From Boswellia sacra (Eukaryota; Streptophyta; Magnoliopsida; Sapindales; Burseraceae), in assembly GCA_013180625.2 (NCBI GenBank), contig SNVD02012242.1, forward strand, positions 1-64,000: a stretch of 64,000 bases of DNA, given 5' to 3'. The translations under genes and the position numbers were made by a program. Under the pieces are notes generated by a model, which was not told the origin of the DNA, searched no databases, and saw only the letters and a list, made by a program, of their open reading frames with translations. Positions 45,395 to 54,035 of this stretch are shown piece after piece. Positions within the stretch are counted from its first letter, which is position 1; the number at the start of each line of letters is the position of its first letter.

Positions 45395-46115
45395 GGGAAA
45401 TTTTCGTAAATAACCCTGCACAAGACCCAATTACTTTTAGCCCTCCCCAATAATTTTTTCATGCAACTGGCCTCTACCCCCTAAATTACCTAACTGCCCT
45501 TATACATTAACTTTCTCTAATTAACACTAACCACCAACGTCACTCTCTCTCTGTCTAACTCCCTAACTCTCCCATGGCTAACCTAAACTTAATGAACCAA
45601 AAAAATACACTTAAAGGTTGGATTAGATGAATGTAGATTGGTTTTTTAGTTTTTTTGGGTTAGAAATTGTATTTTTTTTATTGGTATCTGTCTTCGAAAC
45701 CCAGAAATTTGACAATTAGACAGGACTTTGACACTTTTATAATTTCATTATCTAATCGTTGAATTTTACCGAAGAACCGTCAAATTGTAAAAGCCTTGTG
45801 AAACCCAGATAAGTTTGTCTAGTTGTTGTCGAATCAATCATCGAAGTGTCGAAGCATCGTCAAATCGATCTTCAAAGTGTCGTTGAAGTGAAATTCTACA
45901 GTTAGACAGTATGATTGTCTAACTGTCTAACTATTTCACAGACTTGTATTTTTAGCCATTTTTAGCATCTTTTTTGGTTTTTTTTAATGTATTTTCATTA
46001 ATTTCTAGACATTTTTAGTCTAAAAATTGATAATGAAATGTGCTTTGTTATTTTTTTCTTCTTTGTTTTTGAAATTTGTTGACTATATTGTGACTTGAAA
46101 ATGGGAACGCTTGGT
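45395..46115 (+). repeat. MULE left terminal inverted repeat
   Basis: About 720 bp, imperfectly complementary to 49735-50697. It includes the short palindrome-rich segment around TTAGACAGTATGATTGTCTAA at about 45903-45925. Confidence 0.75.
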
Positions 46116-46360
46116 CGTCTTAGGGTCAAGACAAAGTTTTGCCAAGTTTGGTACTACTTCATTGTAATTTATTTTACTTTTTCAAGAATTGAGGTAGAGA
46201 TCCTGGCTATTAGAGATATGTTAAGGCTGGCTGAAGAACACACGGTTTTTTTATTTATTTAATTTTTGAAATCTCAAGCTCAACATTGAACTATGGTTGG
46301 TTACTTATATATGCATCACTTTTAGGTGTTTTTCATTTAATTTGTGACTAATTTGTCAAT

Positions 46361-46620
46361 GGCGAAGAGAAAAAGAGGAACTGCTCAAAAGAATCATCAA
46401 CCTACAAAAGACACTTGTTTCTAAACAAACACTGAAATTGGAGATAGAGCAAAAGAGATGGGAACATATGGAGGTCTAGAAAAAATATGGATGCGTTTAT
46501 GCAAGATATAAAAGAGAAGGAAGAAGAAATGGAGCATATTAAAGAACTTAATCAACTTCTTTTCCTCAGGAGCGCAAAGAAAACGGTGAATTGCGGGAAG
46601 CTCGCAAGGAGTTAATGAAT
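46361..46620 (+). pseudogene. captured fragment of an IDN2/FDM-like gene (RNA-directed DNA methylation family)
   Basis: The plus strand, read across small frameshifts, gives coiled-coil segments in the order of plant XS/XH proteins: LLKRIINLQKTLVSKQTLKL, then KEKEEEMEHIKELNQLL, then ENGELREARKELMN. These match the region of IDN2/FDM proteins from the coiled coil to the start of the XH domain, where the family typically has KEKEEELEDLE...LNQTL...NDELQEARKEL. The open part stops at 46620 exactly at a GTAAGT donor, so genomic exon-intron DNA was captured. IDN2/FDM proteins act in RNA-directed DNA methylation. The piece is broken by a TAG and frameshifts, and codes for no working protein. Confidence 0.6.
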
Positions 46621-47056
46621 GTAAGTTATTCTCCCATGTTTTTATTTGGATTTTCTTCGAAATGGAATACTAAAAGTTAACATATTCCTTATAATTTTAC
46701 TGATCAAATAAAGCTTTAAGTAATAGTGTAGACATGCATGAAAGAGTAAAATTTATGTTGACTCATGCATAATAATTCTTTTTTTTTTTTCCTGCGGGAT
46801 TTGATAAAAAAGTCATTTTCTCAGATATTTCGGATGCGATTCTTGTTAACTTCAAATATGTTGCAGCAAAAGGTTTTTGTTGACGTATGATCTGATTAAT
46901 TGATTGAACGTATATGTTTTGGATTTGGCTACTTTGTCAACGGTTGTTAAAGGCCTTTAATTTGGGTAGGCTACAATCAAAATACCATAGCTTTTGTTAA
47001 AGTAAAGTAGGCAATCCTGATGCCAAAATATGGTGTTTTTGATGATATTATTACCA
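46621..47056. other. MULE interior, probably retained intron of the captured gene
   Basis: AT-rich DNA following the GTAAGT donor, with no recognised exon. It ends at the CACTA insertion site. Confidence 0.45.
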
Positions 47057-47235
47057 CACTACAACAAGAAGGACTATTTACGACGGACCAAAACTGTCGT
47101 AAATAGTCATTTGTGGCGGTCATGCGACGGTTCACAACCGCCGTAAAAACAACCGCAGTAAAAGTCAAGAATTATGAAGGTTGTCATGGGATCCAAAAAC
47201 AATATGCAGTAAAAACTCAAATTTAAAAAAATTAC

Positions 47236-47415
47236 CTGAAATTTGTTAATTCACAAAGTGATTTGTCTGTAATTCTAATCAAGTTATACACAAATGCTCC
47301 TGCAATGGCCCCAATGATTGGCCCAAATATATATACTCATAATGCCTTGAATTTAAGTTTAACGATTGTTGGGCCTAAGCTCCTTACTGGGTTCATTAAA
47401 GCTCCTAAAACTAGC
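47236..47415 (-). pseudogene. captured NIP aquaporin exon
   Basis: A 180-bp stretch bounded by a TTACAG acceptor and a CAG/GTAAT donor encodes GALMNPVRSLGP, then, after one TGA, VYIFGPIIGAIAGAFVYNLI and RITDKSL. This matches the last exon region of NOD26-like intrinsic proteins: the second NPA loop, here NPV, and transmembrane helix 6. NIPs are membrane channels for water, glycerol and metalloids. The intact splice borders show DNA-level capture. One internal stop and isolation from the rest of the gene make it non-functional. Confidence 0.75.
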
Positions 47416-48705
47416 CTGTAATTCACAAAAATTTGTGAATAAAAAGATAAAATAAAATAAGAGCATTTTTGTTCTCCCAAAAACATTAGCATTGAACATG
47501 CTACTGCATATATGATAATAATTCCTTGAAAAAACATATACCCAGCAACCAAAACGATCAACATTAAAACAATTAAAGCAAGTGAATTAGTTTAGGTGAG
47601 TTTAGTAAATGAATTCTCTCTATAGCAATTAATTGACATAACTTTAGCCTAATTTATTCTCTCTATATATATTCGAAAAGGTTTGTAAATTATAAATAAT
47701 ATCGTTTAATGATTACATAATGGGTATTGACAGCAATATTTTGGGTATAAAAAACTCTACTCTAAAATTAATCTTCCATTGATTGATTAAGTGAAGAAAG
47801 ATTTTTTACTTTTCTTTTTAATTGATATCTTGTTATATTCTTAATATTTTGGGCCAGGCTACCTTATCCACTAGTCAACAAATTATACTGCACTTAACTT
47901 TTTTTTTCTGAGTGAATAGTATATGAAAATATATCTTACTTGCAAAAAATTGATAGTATGCAAAAATTCTAAGTGAAGGCCCTGGGTCCATCTTCCATCA
48001 CCTGCTTTTACTTTCCAATAATCACTTCCCAGCGGATTAAAAATTTTGAAAAATTGAGGTTCCCACCTTTGTTAGTCAACAAAGTCAAACTACTATTTGT
48101 AAAGTAGTAATTCTCTACTAAAAAAGTTGGGTAAAAAGGTATTTTTATGCCTTAACAAAATGTAGGAAATTAAGAACCAATGGATTACCTGGACTTTCTC
48201 TTGTCACATATTATTGTTGAATCCATCTTAACCCGAACAAATTTAAAAGGGAGAAAAATTATATTCTGAATACTGAAACAATTCATGAGAATTAAAAACC
48301 ATTCTCTCTCTAACGTGGACTACTAATAGAATTTTAAAGAAAGAAGAAATTAAATTGAATTAAAGTTCTAACTGCTAAAGCTCTTCATTCTTCAAGCGCA
48401 TAAAAATCCAGAAAAAGAACTTCAAAATTGATCAATTTCTTACCCTCCAATCACCAAACTTGACAAAGATTTGAACCGAAAATGAAGCCAATGACAAAGA
48501 AAGAACCTGTGCTTCTCTGTAATTAAAAAAAATATTAATTAAAACAGTTTATTGAATATTTATCAATCATTAACAAAACAAATCATTAATTATAAAAATT
48601 TATGCAACAAGGAAGCCTATTGTTTATCAATCATGGTTCAGTATTATTTGAATAAACAACTATTTCCCCCCTTTTTTGTTGTTTAATAAGCACTTTAAAT
48701 CGTAC
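47416..48705. other. interior of the CACTA element, no gene recognised
   Basis: AT-rich. The part adjoining the NIP exon on the upstream (higher-coordinate) side is probably intron of that gene. Nothing else is recognised. Confidence 0.4.
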
Positions 48706-49069
48706 CTTCATCTTTAATTGCAATTCCAAGATTGACATAGATCTGTCGAAGCAAGCAAGCCTATTGATTCCTGCCCGACTCAGCAGCCTCCAACGCTAAG
48801 AGAAACTCATCTTTAGCCTATCTATATCTACCAAGATCATACAAGCAATTCCCAACTCTAAAATGTGGCCTAACATCCAAAGATTGCAACACACAAGCCC
48901 TTTTAAAACTCACCAACGCCTCTTTAAACAACTGATACTTGTACAAAACCTTACCAATCGCCATGTGCCCATCAAAAGCTTCCTCTCTAGACCTAGCCCC
49001 ATTTGCTATGTTTCTCAAAGTTCCCAATTCCTTCATGAAAACTGCGTAATCATGTCCCAACTCTTAAAA
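48706..49069 (-). pseudogene. captured fragment of a calcium-binding TPR protein gene
   Basis: About 120 codons on the minus strand read LGHDYAVFMKELG-like, then REEAFDGHMAIGKVLYKYQ, FKEALVSFKRACVLQ, VRPHFRVGNCLYDLGRY and DEFLLALEAAESG, ending at a GAAG/GTACG donor at 48706. This is the tetratricopeptide region of the plant EF-hand TPR protein family (Arabidopsis At1g05150/At2g32450 type). Each repeat has the small-residue pattern typical of TPR helices. Two stop codons interrupt it (after LGRYR and after GRNQ). The role of the parent protein is not well known to me, so only the family is claimed. Confidence 0.65.
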
Positions 49070-49190
49070 TTCACACACTTTCTATTATTCACACACTTAA
49101 CTAGCTAAAATTTCATCTTTTAAAAACTAGATCCACTACATTTTCCTCTCAAACAAACAACATATAAAATCTAATCCAACTTTTTTTTCA

Positions 49191-49516
49191 GAAAAATAAA
49201 AAACAAGAACTCACCGAATAAGATGATTGCTAACAGAACCAGACCGGGTGCTCTCCATGAGCAAGCCATCGCTTCTTTATGTCTCAAGGAGTTGCGAGAG
49301 AAAGGAAGAGATACAGAGAGGTTGCGAGGTAGTGTTGGTGTGCGAGATTTTCAGAAAAATAAAAAACAAGAACTCACCGAATAAGATGATTGCTAGCACA
49401 ACCAGACCGGGTGCTCTCCATCAGCAAGCCATCGCTTCTTTATGTCTCGAGGAGTTGCGAGAGAAAGGAAGAGATACAGAGAGGGTGCGGGGTAGTGTTG
49501 GTGTGCGAGATTTTAG
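49191..49516 (-). repeat. 163-bp tandem duplication including an exon-like segment
   Basis: Two units (starting 49191 and 49354) are about 95 percent identical. On the minus strand each contains an ATG followed by about 15 codons running into CTTATTCG/GTGAGT, which looks like a short first exon with its splice donor and 5' leader. It was duplicated after capture or in the parent gene. Confidence 0.7.
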
Positions 49517-49734
49517 AGAGAGATGGGAGAGATGCAAACTGAATAAACATACAAAATTAGGGTAAAAGCGATTTGGGTTTTCTATGCCCTTTAGACGGCG
49601 GTTTGTCAAACAGCCGAAAATAGTGTACACGTATTATCATTTAAGGCGGTTTTTAAAAACCATCGCAGAAGGTCGTAGCATATACCCATTTCTCTTGTAG
49701 TGCCAGTTATCTTTGATTTTGAAATTGCAGAACT

Positions 49735-50697
49735 GCTTATGTATCACGTATTCACCAAGCATTCCCATTTCCAAGTTATAATATAGCAAAAAAATCTCAA
49801 AAACAAATAACAAAGCACATTTCATTGTCAATTTTTAGACAAAAAAATGTCTTGAAATTAGTGAAAATTCCAAAAAAACCCAAAAAAGGCACTAAAAAGT
49901 AAAAGGGGCTAAAAATACAAGTCCGTGAAACAGTTAGAAAGTTAGACAACCATACTGTCTAACTATAGAATTTTACTTCGACAACACTCTGACACTTCAA
50001 CAACTGATTCGACGATGCTTCGACACTTCGACGATTGATTCGATGACAGCTCAACAAATTTATATAGGTTCTACAAGGCTTCCACAACTCGACGATTCTT
50101 CGATAGGATTCAACGATTAGGTAATGGAAATTGTCTAAGTGTTGAAGTTATGTCTAATTGTCGAGGTGTCGAAGTCATGTCTAATTGTCAAATTTTGAGT
50201 TTTCAAAGACAGTTACAAATGCAAAAAACACGATTTCTAACCAAAAAAATCTAGAAAACCGATCTACATTTATCTATTCCAACCTTAATTCATCTATATC
50301 TATGCAAATTGGTATGAGATTTAACATTCTAATCATGCAAAAACTTTAAGGAATGACTTAGAGTCAAGTTTCAAAGGTACAATACCTCAATTTGAGCACT
50401 TTCAAATCCAATTAAGATTCTTTTTTTTTTATATGTTTTTATTGTATCATGGAGTGTTTAACCGTTGTCTTTTGTATTTTGTTTTTTTTGTTCATTAAGT
50501 GTTAGGTTACCCTGGGAGAGTTGGAGAGCTAGAGAGAGAGAGAGTTATGGTGGTGGTTAGTGTTAGTTAGAGAAAGTTAACGTAATGAGGCAGTTAGGTA
50601 ATTTTTGCGAATGGAGGGTACTTAAATGGAAAGATTATTGGGGAGGGCTAGAAATAAAAATTGGGTTTTATGGAGGGTTATTTCTGGAAATTTTCCC
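49735..50697 (-). repeat. MULE right terminal inverted repeat
   Basis: About 960 bp, complementary to 45395-46115 with indels. A segment near 50290-50460 has no counterpart on the left. Confidence 0.75.
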
Positions 50698-51615
50698 TTT
50701 TTTGGTTGATTTGGGGATGAAGGATAAATCTGTCTTCTTACACTAATATATGCAAATCTTAAGGATTGGATTGATACAAATACGAACTGCATTTCTGAAT
50801 GATATTATGCCAAACCTTAAGGATAATCTATCATATAATCCCATAAATAAATATTTGTCAATAAAACATATTCACAAAGGCTTTTAAAAAGTCAAAACAA
50901 AAGTTCTACTTTTTAAAAAATATTATCAATTCTTAAATAAACCATGAAAAATGAAGTATAATTAAAAATTTTAAATAAAATAATTAAAAAAATGAGTGTA
51001 TTATACAAACATCTAAACTTAAATCTTTGATACAATAGTCTTTTTTATTAAAAAATTATAATTCAAATAAAAAAAGATAAATAAATCAATCTTGTCTCAT
51101 ATTTCTGTTTAAAAAAATTAAAAGAATATATTTCATTAGTTTATTAATTGAAATAAAGATTGTTGAATCATAGATATGATATAGTAATTATGTTATTATT
51201 GAAAACATTATGAAAATGGAAAGAGATAAAATAAATTTTATCACAAAACAATTGAAAGGCTACGAGATCTAGGAAATATATTAAAGACCTGGACGGGCCC
51301 AAATAATTTGTCATTTAGAAAGCCTTTACATGAAAGGGCTATTTAGAAATTTTGAAAACCCGGGAGGCTCGGGCCCCCTGGGCCACAGTGTTGGTCCGCC
51401 CCTAGCTTAATTAAGTACCAAGTAATAAATGGATGTAAAAATTAACATTTATTTTAATATAAAAAACTCGTAAATATAATATACATTATTAAAAATTAAA
51501 AATTTATTTATTTAACATGTTCGTACAGATATTACATACAAAAATTGGAGACATATAATTTTTTATGCCAATACTCATTAATAATTTCGAAATCAATTCA
51601 TATTTACAAACTAGT
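50698..51615. other. 3' flank of gene D
   Basis: AT-rich, no gene. A GC-rich end TTGGTCCGCCCCTAG at 51391-51405 looks like the terminus of a DNA transposon (reverse complement CTAGGGGCGGACC), but the other end was not found. The last 90 bases match the flank of gene A at about 12975-13066. Confidence 0.45.
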
Positions 51616-53736
51616 CTAACGTGGAATAGTCAAAGATTGAGAAGGTTGACGACCTGAACTTGCTGCTGCAACGGTATGCTTATCATATTTGGCAACAGGC
51701 ACCTTAGATGGAAGATTCGGCAATGGTAACTCAAAACTGAGAACTTGTATAACTTGCCTTATTGATGGTCTTAGATTACGATTTGGATGAGCACACCACA
51801 ATCCAACAATCATCACACATTCCATTTGATTGATATCAAAATTCATACACAATTTCTTGTCAGCTGCATCTAGAAGCCTCTTATTGCCATAAGACTCCCA
51901 AACCCAAGACACCAATGAAACTTGGTCTTCCTCATATTTGTGTTCTATTGATCTTCTTCCACAGGCAATTTCCAGGACAACTACTCCAAAGCTGAAAATA
52001 TCTGATTCCTTGCTAGCCTTGCTTGTTGTGAGACATTCAGGAGCCATGTAACCCAAGGTTCCTGCCAAAGCGGTGGTTTGTGATCCTTTCTCGTGATCAA
52101 CAAGTCTAGCCAACCCAAAATCTCCAAGTTTGGCATTGAAATTTGAATCCAACATTATGTTACTTGATTTAATATCCCTATGTATAACGCAGTCATCTCC
52201 TTCTTCGTGTAGATAAAGTAATGCAGAAGCCAAGTCATGGATAATTTTGTATCTCAATTCCCATTTCAGCAACTTTTTGCCTTTGAATAAATGGGAATCT
52301 AGGCTACCATTAGGCATAAACTCGTAAACAAGTATCAGAACCTCTTTTTCATGGCACCAACCAATAAGCTTAACTGTATTCCTGTGCCTTAATCGACTGA
52401 TGATATTTACCTCTGCTGTATACTCTCTACTTCCTTGCTTAGAGCGCCCTGAAATCTTCTTTACAGCAACAAAAGTATTCATATCCTTCAAGAATCCTTT
52501 GTAAACTGCCCCAAACCCACCCTCGCCAAGCTTACCTTCCTCCGCAAAGTTATTGGTTGCACTTGACAATTCACGATAAGCAAGTTTCCTGGGTCCCATT
52601 TCATTCTGAAATTCTTCATCGAAAGAAACATCTGAAACAATATCATTCTCATGGGCTTTCCTTTTCCATCTTAACAGGAGCCAAACAAAACTTATGCCCG
52701 CAATCATAACACATGATCCTGCAGTTAGGCCTGCAACCAGTCTTATTTTCTTTTCTCTCTCCTTCAAGGGAGCGAAATTTGGTGAAATCACTTTTGGAGT
52801 TGAAGCAGAGCTACTATTTTTTAGTGGGTGCTTACCAGCAACGTTGCCAGGAGGGTAATAGATGCATGAGACAAGATGAGTCCCACTATGGCACTGCACT
52901 TCAGCGCATCCAAGATAACGCGATTCTTGCCAAACAACTTGAGTGTACTCCATACACACAAAACCTCTCCTGCAACTATTGGACTCGAAGTCATAGAATG
53001 ACTTCTGCTCGACCCACATTTGCACAGCTTGTACGGCAGGAAGATTAGTCATGCTCAAAGCAACATTCTCACCGTAAGGCCCTTGCCGAGGCCGTTTTGT
53101 CACCATATTGCAATCAATATATCGGCTCGCTGCGTTTATTGCTAAAGTGTTGTTCCAAATCATAGGACCAACACCTACCTCTGCACGAGCTTTGTTGTGC
53201 TCATATAGGTAGTCTTGGGGTTTTGGAGCAGATTCGTTTGTGTTTTGATCCAAAATATTGCCAGAAGAGAAATAATTGCAGGAGATGAAATATCCCCCAT
53301 TGTTGCACCGTACTTTATAGCATCCAAGACTATCTTCACTCAGAGAAATAATCTGAGTATAATGCCCACACTCTTGGCCTTCCATGCAGGTGTCATTGTT
53401 GAGGTCATAGTATTTCTTCTCAGCAACCCACATGTTTATAACATCACCACCCGAGAGGTCGCTATTGCTCCAATTAGCAACATTCTCACCATAAGGCCCC
53501 CCCGACGAAAACTGAGCATTGCAATCGCCTACCCTCTGTTGAGCAAAGTTTTGTGCATAGGTCGCTAACGTGCTATTCCAAGTCATAAGACTAGCACCCA
53601 CTTCAGCGCGAGCCGCATTATGCACTTCTAGATAATCTTCGGGCGAATCCTGAGCATATATGGCAAGCATAAAAGCTAAGCCCGTTCCATAAACAAAAGA
53701 TAAAGAAATTTTATATAACATTGTAGTTTTCTGCAA
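51616..53736 (-). CDS. receptor kinase D: tandem CAP/PR-1 ectodomain fused to LecRK-IX-like kinase, intact
   Basis: An uninterrupted single-exon frame of 706 residues. The signal peptide is about 1-28; Met6 (53721) aligns with the starts of A and B and may be the real start. CAP domain 1 (about 29-163) has EDYLEVHNAAR, GPYGENVA and CGHYTQ, but ISLSEDS where VVW-DS is usual. CAP domain 2 (about 173-300) has YLYEHNKARAEVG, GPYGENVA and CMEYTQVVWQ, with Glu for the usual His, ending PPGNVAGKHP. The membrane span is 333-355. The kinase (about 393-665) has GEGGFG 404-409, Lys426, HRD 519-521, DFG 539-541 and APE 565-567, all intact, so it is probably active at the plasma membrane. The kinase resembles L-type lectin receptor kinases, while the ectodomain resembles PR-1 defence proteins. 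PR-1-kinase fusions are known from cacao; two CAP domains are unusual. Upstream W-boxes suggest defence control. Confidence 0.93.
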   Translation of the reverse strand: MQKTTMLYKISLSFVYGTGLAFMLAIYAQDSPEDYLEVHNAARAEVGASLMTWNSTLATYAQNFAQQRVGDCNAQFSSGGPYGENVANWSNSDLSGGDVINMWVAEKKYYDLNNDTCMEGQECGHYTQIISLSEDSLGCYKVRCNNGGYFISCNYFSSGNILDQNTNESAPKPQDYLYEHNKARAEVGVGPMIWNNTLAINAASRYIDCNMVTKRPRQGPYGENVALSMTNLPAVQAVQMWVEQKSFYDFESNSCRRGFVCMEYTQVVWQESRYLGCAEVQCHSGTHLVSCIYYPPGNVAGKHPLKNSSSASTPKVISPNFAPLKEREKKIRLVAGLTAGSCVMIAGISFVWLLLRWKRKAHENDIVSDVSFDEEFQNEMGPRKLAYRELSSATNNFAEEGKLGEGGFGAVYKGFLKDMNTFVAVKKISGRSKQGSREYTAEVNIISRLRHRNTVKLIGWCHEKEVLILVYEFMPNGSLDSHLFKGKKLLKWELRYKIIHDLASALLYLHEEGDDCVIHRDIKSSNIMLDSNFNAKLGDFGLARLVDHEKGSQTTALAGTLGYMAPECLTTSKASKESDIFSFGVVVLEIACGRRSIEHKYEEDQVSLVSWVWESYGNKRLLDAADKKLCMNFDINQMECVMIVGLWCAHPNRNLRPSIRQVIQVLSFELPLPNLPSKVPVAKYDKHTVAAASSGRQPSQSLTIPR

Positions 53737-53812
53737 TTAAGAAGAAGCATTGGCCAGAGATCGTAAAGAGCACTTGTCGCTTGCTTTCTTGGCCCATGGA
53801 GGAGGTTCCAGA

Positions 53813-53995
53813 AGTCAAAGTCTTCTGATTTCCGTGTGGACTAAGGAGATGCAAGTGTCATTTCACACCAATAATTCAAGAGACACCTTAGTTAAGAAAG
53901 AGGACCCATAAGTCAAAGCCTTCTCATTTCCGTGTAGACGAGATGCAATAGTCATTTCACACCAATAATTCAAGGTTAAGAGGACCCATTTTGCT
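53813..53995 (-). promoter_or_regulatory. tandemly duplicated W-box block upstream of gene D
   Basis: Two copies of an approximately 90-98 bp unit start at 53813 and 53911. Each begins AGTCAAAG (TTGACT on the gene strand, a W-box) and contains TCATTTCACACCAATAATTCAAG. Pseudogene A has a single copy at about 20399-20490. WRKY control is inferred. Confidence 0.6.
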
Positions 53996-54023
53996 TTATT
54001 AATTATGCACCGTTTTTTATGAC

Positions 54024-54035
54024 TTGACTAGTCAA
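54024..54035. promoter_or_regulatory. palindromic double W-box
   Basis: TTGACTAGTCAA is a perfect palindrome giving one TTGACT W-box on each strand, 288 bp upstream of the gene D start codon. Function is inferred from motif only. Confidence 0.5.

Larger units (their letters stand above)
47057..49702. mobile_element. non-autonomous CACTA transposon carrying gene fragments, nested in the MULE
   Basis: The left end reads CACTACAACAAGAAGG, and the reverse complement of the right end reads CACTACAAGAGAAATGG. The element is flanked by the 3-bp target duplication CCA (47054-47056 and 49703-49705), the CACTA standard. Subterminal regions hold repeated GACGG and GGCGGT motifs (47088-47165, 49590-49680). 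The 2646-bp body has no transposase but contains a NIP aquaporin exon, a calcium-binding TPR protein fragment and a duplicated exon-like piece, all on the minus strand. Confidence 0.9.
45395..50697. mobile_element. Mutator-like element (MULE) with long terminal inverted repeats and captured gene fragment
   Basis: The two ends are long inverted repeats: 45395-46115 on the left matches the reverse complement of about 49735-50697. The termini read GGGAAATTTTCGTAAATAACC and GGGAAAATTTCCAGAAATAACC, a terminal pattern common in plant MULEs. The arms share internal motifs such as TCGAAGTGTCGAAGCATCGTC and TTAGACAGTATG-TTGTCTAAC. The interior holds an IDN2/FDM-like gene fragment and a nested CACTA element. 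There is no transposase. A clear 9-bp target duplication is not seen (GTTTTTAAC on the left, TTTTTTGGT on the right). Confidence 0.7.

Noticed and set aside
44684..45462. Thr/Pro- or Ser/Phe-rich frames near the MULE left end
   Set aside because: Low-complexity composition, partly across poly-A/(AT) and a terminal inverted repeat; no motif.
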